Below the pieces are notes generated by a model. The model saw only the letters and a program-made list of their open reading frames with translations, was not told the DNA's origin and searched no databases. The position numbers and the translations under genes were made by a program. Shown one piece after another: positions 32,414 through 39,729 of a DNA stretch of 43,282 nt; within the stretch, counting starts at the first letter, position 1; each line of letters opens with the position of its first letter. Origin of the DNA: Lentisphaeria bacterium (lineage in GTDB: Bacteria; Verrucomicrobiota; Lentisphaeria; Victivallales; Victivallaceae). The DNA lies in assembly GCA_017507125.1 (NCBI GenBank), contig JAFWBQ010000066.1:1-43282 (forward strand), written 5' to 3'.

Positions 32414-32762
32414 GTTTTTTCCGGGCTTGAAAATAAGAGTGTGACGGTGTACATTATTACGCCGCCAGGTTGTTTTCCGGCGGTGACAAAATTTTATAAC
32501 CGTATATATTTCAGCAAACAGAATCCGAAACGACCAATTGACTTTTTCGTTTGCTTTCCTCAGCATAGGTGGAGTGTGTCCGGTGAGATTGTGTGTTTAC
32601 ACATCTTGCCGGATGCCTCCGGCATGTTGGGGAAGGGCGCTTGGTCGTGCCTGGGATTCTGGTGTCGGATGCGTCTGGCTTTTTTCTGCGTATTCCGGCA
32701 TGCTGAATCAAGGCAATGAAAAATATTGCTTGGAACAGCTGCCTTTTTTATTTTTTCATTGC
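32392..32762. repeat. Anonymous structured intergenic segment with flanking direct repeats
   Basis: No gene of recognisable family lies here. GGAAC(AG)CTGCC followed by TTTTTTATTTTTT occurs at 32392-32413 and again at 32732-32756, flanking about 320 bases. Inside are a GCCGGA/TCCGGC hairpin (about 32608-32623) and two copies of TCCGGCATG(T/C)TG. At the right end GCAATGAAAAAT (32713-32724) forms a near-perfect inverted repeat with ATTTTTTCATTGC (32750-32762). Open frames in the segment have atypical composition, with many Trp and Cys residues. Confidence 0.5.
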
Positions 32763-32785
32763 TTTTCAGAAAGGCTGGTGCGGCA

Positions 32786-33079
32786 ATGAAAAAAAGAATG
32801 GAACTGCGTCTTGATAAAATCCTGCTGAAAGATATCAATTGGTCTCTCCCTTTTGAATATGACGGGGGAGCTCTCCTGAAAGCCGGCGTCGAAAGTGACG
32901 GCAAGGCAAGTGTGTTCTATGCCGAATTTGAGGGAGATGACGAAGAAACAATGAAACAGTGTTTTGATCTGCTCCTTTTGACCTTGCCCATGAAATCTTC
33001 TTTGGCTTGCGGAGCAGAAGAAAATCCGCATTCTCTTTCTTTCTCAACTTGCAAAAAGAAGAGTGTGGAGTTATCTTAA
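32786..33079 (+). CDS. Hypothetical protein, 97 residues
   Basis: An open frame from an ATG at 32786 (MKKRMELRLDKILLKD...), preceded by AAAGG. The first ~65 residues look like real coding sequence, acidic and hydrophobic in a normal pattern (SLPFEYDGGALLKAG, FYAEFEGDDEE). The last ~30 residues are Ser/Lys/Cys-rich and atypical. I recognise no family. It is 83 bases upstream of the PIG-L gene and may be its leader or a decayed gene. Confidence 0.42.
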   Translation: MKKRMELRLDKILLKDINWSLPFEYDGGALLKAGVESDGKASVFYAEFEGDDEETMKQCFDLLLLTLPMKSSLACGAEENPHSLSFSTCKKKSVELS

Positions 33080-33162
33080 ATCCGGAGCCCTCAACTGTTC
33101 CGCCTGAAAAACTCCTGCGGAGCAGAGGAAACATTTTTTACTTCAAGGAGATTTCAGAGCTT

Positions 33163-33945
33163 ATGAACGGCAATCCCAGAATCCTTTTTATCGGTGCCCA
33201 TCACGAAGAGATCGAGGCAGAGTGTCCCAATATCGCCGCTGCGCTCACCCTTGCCGGGTGCGACGTGACGATCCTCAACCCTGTCGGCGGCTGGAACTGG
33301 ACCTTTATCCGCGGTCTGGGTGAAAACGGCAGAGAACGCACCATCGCAGATGCTACCGCCGCCGCAGCAGAACTGGGATGCAAAAAGGTGATCTGGGATT
33401 ACCCTGTGGCTCAAACGGACCGTTATCAGGATGAGATCATAGACCGCCTTGCAGCATTCCTTGCCGAATATTCTCCTGAGATCGTTTTTATTCATTGGCC
33501 CAAAGATACCCACTCCGATCACCGGCTTATTGCCAAGGTTTCGCTTCAGGCTCTGGGCCCCACGCTGAACATAATTCCCGGGGAGGCGCCCGGATTCAAG
33601 CCGCCTGTGGAAATCTACGCCTATCAGACCGGCGTCTCTCAGGCTTACGGCTTTGTTCCCGATCTTCTGGTCAAAACCGATGAAAAGACCATGGAAATGG
33701 CAGACCGTTGTATTGAGTGTTTCAACAACACCGCTCCCCGCTTTGTTCCTGCATGGAAAAAGAATTATCATACCAAAGCCGCCTATTGGAGCAATCTTTC
33801 AGGCGGTGACGGTGCCGAAGCTCTCAAGTTCCTCGGTCCCATCCTCCCTCTTGAAGGCTTCAGACTGAAAGAGATCCTCGGTGAACGTCTGGTCAGCTCT
33901 AATGTGTCTGAACTGTATCACTGCAATCAGGACTTCTGGTTATAA
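33163..33945 (+). CDS. PIG-L/LmbE-type deacetylase-like protein
   Basis: A 260-residue zinc-dependent N-acetyl sugar deacetylase-fold protein, cytoplasmic. The N-terminal strand ILFIGAHHEEIEAECPN aligns with the family AHPDDE motif, here altered to AHHEEIE. The second metal motif is retained as THSDHR (about residue 114). The altered first motif leaves one His and acidic residues but makes normal zinc binding uncertain. AAGGAG lies 12 bases before the ATG at 33163; an earlier reading of the frame overlaps the upstream gene and is not conserved. Next to a creatininase-family protein and a DegT aminotransferase, it probably works on an amino sugar. Confidence 0.8.
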   Translation: MNGNPRILFIGAHHEEIEAECPNIAAALTLAGCDVTILNPVGGWNWTFIRGLGENGRERTIADATAAAAELGCKKVIWDYPVAQTDRYQDEIIDRLAAFLAEYSPEIVFIHWPKDTHSDHRLIAKVSLQALGPTLNIIPGEAPGFKPPVEIYAYQTGVSQAYGFVPDLLVKTDEKTMEMADRCIECFNNTAPRFVPAWKKNYHTKAAYWSNLSGGDGAEALKFLGPILPLEGFRLKEILGERLVSSNVSELYHCNQDFWL

Positions 33946-33998
33946 AACGGTTCCGTTTCATAAAAAGGATTTTTTTCGGCTTTTTTAAGCACTTGGAA

Positions 33999-34027
33999 TT
34001 GCTTTTTTCTTCCTTCTGCTTTATAAT
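33999..34027 (+). promoter_or_regulatory. Promoter of creatininase-aminotransferase operon
   Basis: TTGCTT (33999-34004), 17 bases and TATAAT (34022-34027), 40 bases upstream of the start at 34067. Confidence 0.68.
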
Positions 34028-34066
34028 ATAACAGTGCATCTTCTATTTTTATAAGGACTTGTCAAG

Positions 34067-34921
34067 ATGAAAAGTTACCGCATGCAGGATATGACCTTCC
34101 CCGAAGTGAAGGAGTATCTCAAGACCAACAAAACAATTATCATTCCCTACGCTTTGAGCGAACAGCACGGAGCGCACCTGCCTCTGGATGTTGATATCCG
34201 CAACTGTGATTTCATGTCTGCCAAACTGGCTGAAAAGCTGGGATGCATCGTTGCTCCCACTTTGAACTATACTTTTTCCGGCGGTATGCTCCCCGGAACC
34301 ATCAATGTGAAACCCAACACCTTTTCCAACCTCGTGGGTGAAATCATTGAATCTCTGGCTCTTCAGGGCTTTGAAAATTTTATCATCCTCCCCGGACACG
34401 GCGGCAGCGAAAGTCTGCTCCACCTCAAGGAGTCCCTGCGTATTCTCAAGTGGCTCAATCCTGCTTTGAAAGACACTCTCATTCTGCTCACCCAGCTGTG
34501 GGATTTCTCCCCCTCCTGGACTGAGCTTTTTGCCGAGCATGACTACCATGCCGCATGGGCAGAGACCTCTCTGCTGCTCCACTGGTGCCCCGAAGTGGTC
34601 CGGATGGACAAGATGGTGCTGGATGAACCCGCAGTCGCAGAAAGACTCCGCGATGATCCCGACAGCTACCAGCTCCGTGAGAGTTTTACCGAAATGAAGC
34701 AGGAGGTCGTCCAGACTTCTCAGCGCGCCGACGTGAAGATCGGCGTCATGGGATTCCCCGAAAAAGCCAATGCCGCTTTCGGTGCCCAGATCGAGAAAGA
34801 GTTTCTGGACAATGCTGTTCCCGCCATCAAACAGGCACTGGCTGCCGCTGCCGAGGCCCGCAAGACCGGCAAGCGTATCGTCCAGGCTGACAATGTGAAA
34901 ATGAAAATCAACGCCATCTGA
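34067..34921 (+). CDS. Creatininase-family amidohydrolase
   Basis: A 284-residue metal-dependent amidohydrolase of the creatininase family, cytoplasmic. Metal ligands are seen in SEQHGAHLPLDVD (family E-Q-H-G-HLP-x-x-D), LPGHGGSES (usually NGHGGN) and the Glu in HAAWAETSLLL. Family members open cyclic amides such as creatinine or act on formamide intermediates in riboflavin and mycofactocin pathways. Codon use is strongly biased, like the next gene, suggesting high expression. It is followed 36 bases later by the DegT aminotransferase. Its substrate cannot be assigned. Confidence 0.9.
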   Translation: MKSYRMQDMTFPEVKEYLKTNKTIIIPYALSEQHGAHLPLDVDIRNCDFMSAKLAEKLGCIVAPTLNYTFSGGMLPGTINVKPNTFSNLVGEIIESLALQGFENFIILPGHGGSESLLHLKESLRILKWLNPALKDTLILLTQLWDFSPSWTELFAEHDYHAAWAETSLLLHWCPEVVRMDKMVLDEPAVAERLRDDPDSYQLRESFTEMKQEVVQTSQRADVKIGVMGFPEKANAAFGAQIEKEFLDNAVPAIKQALAAAAEARKTGKRIVQADNVKMKINAI

Positions 34922-34957
34922 TGTTTTTAACGCCAAACCAACAAAAGGAGTTTTACC

Positions 34958-36298
34958 ATGGCTATTGACAAGAAACATTATACCGGAGGAAATACCGAAG
35001 GCGGTATTACCAGCAGCTACGCCACCGATGACGGTGTGAAACTGAAAGTTCCCTACTCCTTCATGGGCAGTATCTACGATGACGCCGAATATCAGGCTGC
35101 CATCGCAGCCATGAAGCAGGATACTCTGACCATGGGCCCCAAGACCCAGGAGTTCCAGAACAAATTCGCTCAGAAGCACGGCACCAAATATGCTTATGCC
35201 TGCTCCAACTGCACCACCGGTATGCATGTCATCACCCAGCTTTTTGACATCAAACCCGGCGATGAAGTCATCGTTACCCCCAACACCTTCGTCGCCACAA
35301 GTCTGGTGATCCTGAAGGAAGGCGGTATCCCTGTCTTCGCCGATATCGACCCCCGCACCTTCAACCTCGATCCCGAAGATGTTGAGCGTAAGATCACCAA
35401 GAAGACCAAAGCCATCTACGTCGTCCACTACGCCGGTCTGATGGTTGATATGGATCCCATCATGGAGATCGCCAACAAGTACGGTCTCAAAGTTCTTGAA
35501 GACTGTGCCCATGCCACCGGATCTTCCTACAAAGGCCGCATGGCCGGCTCCATCGGTGATGCCGGTTCCTTCAGCTTCCACAGTCTGAAGAACATCACCA
35601 CCTGCGGTGAAGGCGGTATGATCACCACCAACAACGATGAATATGCCAAAGGTATCCAGAACCTGCGCTGCATGAGCAACCAGCCCCAGAGCTGGAACGA
35701 TCAGCTCGCTGATATCAACAATCCCGTCTGGAACTTCGGTAAGATCACCTGTAAGAAAACTGATCCCATCGAATATTGGCTGCCCGCCCACTTTGACGTG
35801 ATTCCGTGGAACGGACACTGGGGCAGCAACTACCGCATGAACGAAATCCAGGCTGCTGTCGGCTGCTGCCAGCTGGAAAAACTGGATATGCTCATTGAAA
35901 AACGCCGCGAGATCGCTCACAAGATCACCGCCGGTATCCAGGATATTGAAGGTATCGAAGCCGTCTACGAGCCCGAAGATTACTACCACAGCTTCCACCT
36001 CTACACCGTCTGTGTGGATGAGAAGAAACTGGGCGGCAGCCGTGACGAATTCATGCGCGTGCTCTATGAAGAAGAAGGCGTTCAGGGTATTCTCCACTAT
36101 CAGCCCACCTTCCACTTCACCGGACTCAAACGCATGGGTTATGATCCCGATCAGTGCCCCAAGGCCAGCGAGTTCTTCTACAAGCGCGAACTCAACATCC
36201 CCATGCACCCCAGACTTACCGAGCAGAACATTGCAGATACCGTCGAAGGTATCAAGAATGCCGCTGCCAAGGTGCGTAAACGGCACAACAAGTTCTGA
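34958..36298 (+). CDS. DegT/DnrJ/EryC1-family sugar aminotransferase
   Basis: A 446-residue PLP-dependent aminotransferase of the DegT/AHBA type, which makes amino sugars from keto-sugar nucleotides. The PLP Lys is in FSFHSLKNITTCGEGG (about residue 211), the cofactor loop in LEDCAHATGSSYKG, and NYRMNEIQAAVG is the conserved tail segment. The start follows AAAGGAG. Codon usage is extremely biased (ATC, AAC, ACC, GGT), so the gene may be highly expressed; that bias also creates an 825-codon antisense open frame. Terminator at 36356. Confidence 0.93.
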   Translation: MAIDKKHYTGGNTEGGITSSYATDDGVKLKVPYSFMGSIYDDAEYQAAIAAMKQDTLTMGPKTQEFQNKFAQKHGTKYAYACSNCTTGMHVITQLFDIKPGDEVIVTPNTFVATSLVILKEGGIPVFADIDPRTFNLDPEDVERKITKKTKAIYVVHYAGLMVDMDPIMEIANKYGLKVLEDCAHATGSSYKGRMAGSIGDAGSFSFHSLKNITTCGEGGMITTNNDEYAKGIQNLRCMSNQPQSWNDQLADINNPVWNFGKITCKKTDPIEYWLPAHFDVIPWNGHWGSNYRMNEIQAAVGCCQLEKLDMLIEKRREIAHKITAGIQDIEGIEAVYEPEDYYHSFHLYTVCVDEKKLGGSRDEFMRVLYEEEGVQGILHYQPTFHFTGLKRMGYDPDQCPKASEFFYKRELNIPMHPRLTEQNIADTVEGIKNAAAKVRKRHNKF

Positions 36299-36355
36299 TA
36301 AAACAGACGTGTTGAAAAATTCCTCTGACCGGTTCTTCCGGGAGGGGGAAGAAAA

Positions 36356-36386
36356 GACATCCTGTGTTGGCACGGGATGTCTTTTT
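36356..36386 (+). terminator. Terminator after the aminotransferase operon
   Basis: The 11-base stem GACATCCTGTG / CACGGGATGTC has a TTGG loop and five T after it. One wobble pair is included. Confidence 0.88.
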
Positions 36387-36517
36387 GTCTCTGCGGTCTG
36401 AAAAAATTTTATTTTTTTGAAAGAAGCGGAGTGAAATCGCCTCTTTATCAGCAGGTGATCAAAATTTACTTTACAGCGACATGCCGGAACCGCAGCGGGC
36501 CGGAAAAGGAGGAGCGG

Positions 36518-37282
36518 ATGATCCAATACTTATGGGAGTGCCTGAAAAATATTTTTCTTCTGTTGCTCAGCGGCCTTTGTACAGGAGTCGTTGTTGCCGG
36601 AGTGATCCAGCTGCTTTCCAACTTTCTGAGAGAGGGATTCAACCGGATTTTCGGAGTGACCTGTTACATCTATCTGACTGCTCCGGGAATTATGATCCAC
36701 GAACTGGGACATGTTTTTTTCTGCATCATTTTCAGGCACAGGATCAAAGAAGTCAAACTCTTTTCCCCTGAAGATGACGGTACCCTGGGGTATGTCAGTC
36801 ACGTTTTTGAAGTCAATAACCTTTATCACCGGATCGGTAACTTTTTTATCGGGACCGGTCCCGTCTGGTGCGGGCTGCTGGTGATTTATTTGCTTTCTCT
36901 GCTGCTGCTGCCTGACGGTATGATGGCATCAGGAAATGCTTTTGCTGAAAATGCCGGCACCTTTCTCAGAGGTTTTTTTTCTCTGACTTTCTGGGCACGC
37001 TGGCAATCCTGGCTGTGGATCTATCTTGTCCTTTCTGTTGCGGCCCACATCACGTTGAGTAAAGCTGATCTTCGGGGAGCTGCCGACGGATTATGTTTTC
37101 TGCTCCTTGCTCTTTTGGCAGCGGTTCTGCTTTTTGGGTGGTGCGGCAATTGGGAAGAACTCCTGATCGCCTGGCAATGGCGCTGCTGGAAGTCCGCTTT
37201 GCCTGTGATTTTTCTTTTTATTATTTTTTCTGTCGGTACGGGTATGCTTATGAACAAAATCGGAAAGCTCAGAAAAAGGTAA
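36518..37282 (+). CDS. Membrane zinc metalloprotease (M50-like)
   Basis: A 254-residue integral inner-membrane protein with about six hydrophobic segments. The zinc motif HELGH (about residue 62) lies at the end of the second segment, as in M50 peptidases that cleave membrane-bound substrates. The second ligand motif is not obvious; SKADLRGA after a late helix may supply it. The start at 36518 follows AAAAGGAGG; the frame runs further upstream without conserved content. The next gene encodes a secreted nuclease 30 bases downstream, so the pair may act together. Confidence 0.8.
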   Translation: MIQYLWECLKNIFLLLLSGLCTGVVVAGVIQLLSNFLREGFNRIFGVTCYIYLTAPGIMIHELGHVFFCIIFRHRIKEVKLFSPEDDGTLGYVSHVFEVNNLYHRIGNFFIGTGPVWCGLLVIYLLSLLLLPDGMMASGNAFAENAGTFLRGFFSLTFWARWQSWLWIYLVLSVAAHITLSKADLRGAADGLCFLLLALLAAVLLFGWCGNWEELLIAWQWRCWKSALPVIFLFIIFSVGTGMLMNKIGKLRKR

Positions 37283-37312
37283 TCCTGCCGGGATGACAAG
37301 GAGTCTGAAAAA

Positions 37313-38098
37313 ATGAAAAAAACAGGATATTTTCTCTTCTGCATCCTGATTCTTCTTCAGGGGATCACCTCTGCTGCAGCTGAAGAGCAATGTCAGGTAA
37401 GCGGCCGGAAAAACGGATTACCGGAACATCTTGTTTTCGGGATCCCCTGCGATGGGGATCTTATACTCAACAGAAAAGGTTTTTCCCTCGGATACAGCAA
37501 AAAGCGCCGTCAGGCGCTCTGGGTTTCTTATATTCTGACGGCTGAACAGTGTACTGCTCCAAAAGTCAGGCGCACCAACTCATTCAGAGTCGATCCGGCG
37601 GTTCGCTATAAGCCGGTTCGGCCGGGGGATTATAAAGGATCCGGCTTTGACAAGGGGCATCTGGCGCCCGCTAAGGACATGGCGGCTTCTGCCGAAAGTA
37701 TGAAAAACTCCTTTTATATGACCAATATTTCTCCACAGCTTCCCGGATGTAACCGGGGGATCTGGAAGCGTCTTGAAACACAGGTGCGCCGTTGGGCGAT
37801 GCGTGAGGAGAAACTTTGTATCGTAACAGGACCGGTTTTCAAAAAGCGGAACAGAAGAATGAAAGAAAGCAAAGTTCCTGTACCTTTTGCCTTTTACAAA
37901 GTTGTGCTGGACCTGACACCGCCCATGAAGATGATCGGTTTTGTGATTCCCAATGAAAGCTCCAAAAAACAGCTTCCGGCCTTTGTGGTTTCAGTTGATA
38001 CCGTAGAAAAAATGACCGGGTACGATTTTTTCAGCGAACTGGAAGACAAAATCGAAGACTGCCTTGAAAGTTACTCCGACTTTACGCAATGGCAGTAA
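37313..38098 (+). CDS. Secreted DNA/RNA non-specific endonuclease
   Basis: A 261-residue exported nuclease of the NUC (NucA/EndoG) family. The signal peptide is MKKTGYFLFCILILLQGITSAAA. The catalytic motif, usually DRGH, is DKGHLAPAKDM (about residue 112). It is followed by the FYMTNISPQLPGCNRGIW segment with the conserved metal-binding Asn. The protein probably degrades extracellular DNA/RNA for nutrients. It is transcribed with the membrane protease upstream. Confidence 0.93.
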   Translation: MKKTGYFLFCILILLQGITSAAAEEQCQVSGRKNGLPEHLVFGIPCDGDLILNRKGFSLGYSKKRRQALWVSYILTAEQCTAPKVRRTNSFRVDPAVRYKPVRPGDYKGSGFDKGHLAPAKDMAASAESMKNSFYMTNISPQLPGCNRGIWKRLETQVRRWAMREEKLCIVTGPVFKKRNRRMKESKVPVPFAFYKVVLDLTPPMKMIGFVIPNESSKKQLPAFVVSVDTVEKMTGYDFFSELEDKIEDCLESYSDFTQWQ

Positions 38099-38138
38099 GG
38101 AATTCTGCTTTGAAACGCAGCCGGGACGGGCAATAAGT

Positions 38139-38348
38139 TCAAATTTCCTTCATGAGTTCGCGCAATTTATCAAGGGTATCAGTGATCTCCTTTTCGCCAA
38201 GTTCTTCTGCAACAGTCATCAGCGTCAAAAGAGCATAATTTTTTTCCCTGCGCAGAAAGGTCTCTGCCAATTCTTTCACATCCCGCAGCTGCTCCGGATT
38301 TTCCACCCGGCGCAACTTGCTGGCAAGAACGACTAAATCATAGTTCAT
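38139..38348 (-). CDS. Small helical protein, unknown
   Basis: A 69-residue acidic, probably all-helical protein with heptad-like LRD/LRE repeats (LRDVKELAETFLRREKNY...). It has its own good promoter and a ribosome site (AAGGGG), so it is likely real. I recognise no family. Confidence 0.6.
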   Translation of the reverse strand: MNYDLVVLASKLRRVENPEQLRDVKELAETFLRREKNYALLTLMTVAEELGEKEITDTLDKLRELMKEI

Positions 38349-38418
38349 ATTTTCCCCTTCTGCACAATAAAGATTCGAGCAAATACGGATCTCAGAAATA
38401 GTAAGATTACTTTAGGCT

Positions 38419-38447
38419 AATATAGCACGTATTGATTGAAATTTCAA
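38419..38447 (-). promoter_or_regulatory. Promoter of the small helical protein
   Basis: On the minus strand, TTGAAA (38442-38447), 17 bases and TATATT (38419-38424). Confidence 0.65.
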
Positions 38448-38519
38448 GCTGAAATGTAATCCGTTCTCTGCAGAAGTTAAAGAAAAATCTTTCTGATGTT
38501 GTATGCGGGAGTACCAGCT

Positions 38520-38978
38520 TTACTTTTCTGACAATACCGCCAGTATTTCTGCCGCATTGGTATCCGGCTTTACTTTGGGCATGATCGTTTCTATGGTGCC
38601 GTCAGGAGCGATGATAAAAGTGGTTCTGACGACTCCCATGACATTTTTGCCGTACATCTTTTTTTCTTGCCAGACACCGTACGCTTTGAGGACTTCAAGT
38701 TCCGGATCTGCAAGAAGAATAAAGGGGAGATCATGCTTTTCTGCAAATTTTCTGTGTGATTCAACACTGTCTTTGCTGATGCCGATAACAGGTATGCCAA
38801 GCTCCCGGAATGCATTATAAGATGCGGCAAAGGCGCATGCCTGACGGGTACATCCGGGAGTGTTGTCTTTGGGGTAAAAATAGAGAACGATCCGTGAACC
38901 GTAAAAATCTGAAAGAGAAACAACATTCCCGTGCTGGTCCTTCAGGGTGAAAACAGGGGCTTTATCGCCGGTATTCAT
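38520..38978 (-). CDS. bcp: Thioredoxin-dependent peroxiredoxin Bcp
   Basis: A 152-residue cytoplasmic peroxiredoxin of the BCP/PrxQ group that reduces hydroperoxides. The peroxidatic Cys is in NTPGCTRQAC and the resolving Cys follows four residues later, a CxxxxC as in E. coli Bcp. PVIGISKDSVESHRKFAEKH and FIIAPDGTI complete the fold. The ATG at 38978 follows AAGGAG; the frame open to 39044 adds a non-conserved tail that overlaps the promoter. Confidence 0.96.
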   Translation of the reverse strand: MNTGDKAPVFTLKDQHGNVVSLSDFYGSRIVLYFYPKDNTPGCTRQACAFAASYNAFRELGIPVIGISKDSVESHRKFAEKHDLPFILLADPELEVLKAYGVWQEKKMYGKNVMGVVRTTFIIAPDGTIETIMPKVKPDTNAAEILAVLSEK

Positions 38979-39015
38979 AAAAAATCTCCTTGAAAAATGG
39001 TTGTTGCACAAAACT

Positions 39016-39044
39016 AATATAATCTTCCTGTCGGGGGAAATCAA
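39016..39044 (-). promoter_or_regulatory. bcp promoter
   Basis: On the minus strand, TTGATT (39039-39044), 17 bases and TATATT (39016-39021). It leaves a leader of about 30 bases before the ATG at 38978. Confidence 0.65.
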
Positions 39045-39063
39045 GAATATGTAAAGAAATAAC

Positions 39064-39092
39064 TTGACTTTTTCCGGATTTGCAGGTATATT
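39064..39092 (+). promoter_or_regulatory. Promoter of the GIY-YIG-like small gene
   Basis: TTGACT (39064-39069), 17 bases and TATATT (39087-39092). It is divergent from the bcp promoter. Confidence 0.68.
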
Positions 39093-39138
39093 GGGATGGA
39101 AACTTTTCCGGTAATAAACAGCCTCAGGATAATTGAAA

Positions 39139-39411
39139 ATGGAAAAATACGCCGTTTATGTACTCGTCAATATCTCGCTGCAAGAGGTCTATTTCGGACT
39201 GAGCGGCAATGTGAATCAGTCCGCGGATGAATTGCCCTGTGAGATCCGGCACTGGGAGTTCGGAGGGCACTCCATTTCCAATGCCGTGATAATAGAAGAG
39301 GATCTGCTCTTTGAAAAGGCTCTCGAAGTGATCCGGGATCTTCAGGAAAAATCCATGAAAAATCCTCAGGGGAAGAAAATCCTGATCAACCGCATTGCGG
39401 AAAAGGAATGA
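39139..39411 (+). CDS. Small protein with GIY-YIG-like N-terminus
   Basis: A 90-residue protein starting MEKYAVYVLVNISLQEVYFGLSG. The pattern VYVLVN...VYFGLS resembles the first strands of the GIY-YIG nuclease fold (VYxLxN...YIGxT), but the catalytic Tyr/Gly and the downstream Arg and Glu are not clearly preserved. The rest is helical (FEKALEVIRDLQEKSM). It is probably a degenerate family member without nuclease activity. TTG at 39133 is a possible upstream start; I prefer the ATG at 39139. It has its own promoter. Confidence 0.6.
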   Translation: MEKYAVYVLVNISLQEVYFGLSGNVNQSADELPCEIRHWEFGGHSISNAVIIEEDLLFEKALEVIRDLQEKSMKNPQGKKILINRIAEKE

Positions 39412-39514
39412 GCTTTCCTGCTGTTACGATGCCGGAGAAAAGGTGGAAAAACGGTGAAAATTCGGAAAGAGGCAAAAAAAACTCAAAAAATTTGAATTTT
39501 TTTAAGAAATCAAT

Positions 39515-39543
39515 TTGATATTGTCGGCAATGCAGTGTACATT
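39515..39543 (+). promoter_or_regulatory. dat-ddc promoter with long leader
   Basis: TTGATA (39515-39520), 17 bases and TACATT (39538-39543). The start codon is nearly 190 bases downstream, an unusually long leader for this window. It contains short frames and a GGGAGG site (about 39617-39622) with no start codon at normal spacing, and a GTTCA/TGAAC hairpin (about 39649-39669). No known riboswitch was recognised. Confidence 0.55.
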
Positions 39544-39729
39544 AAGCATCGCTTTTTCTTGCGGATAATCCTGCATCGTGCCGGAACCCTGAAAAAGCAA
39601 AAAAATGAAGTCCAGGGAGGACAAAACTTAAATTTAAACCGCCGTGTTCATAATGTTCGGTGAACCCGGCAATGTGTCTTTAACAAAAAAACGGAAGAGT
39701 ACTCCAATTCCGGAACAAAGAAGGGGTCC

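Noticed and set aside
32441..32719. 92-codon open frame in the anonymous segment
   Set aside because: Trp/Cys-rich composition and no start signal; the segment looks like a structured repeat rather than coding DNA.
34049..36526. 825-codon minus-strand open frame
   Set aside because: It lies antisense to the creatininase and DegT aminotransferase genes, whose strong codon bias suppresses stops on the opposite strand. It has no ribosome site and no recognisable domain.
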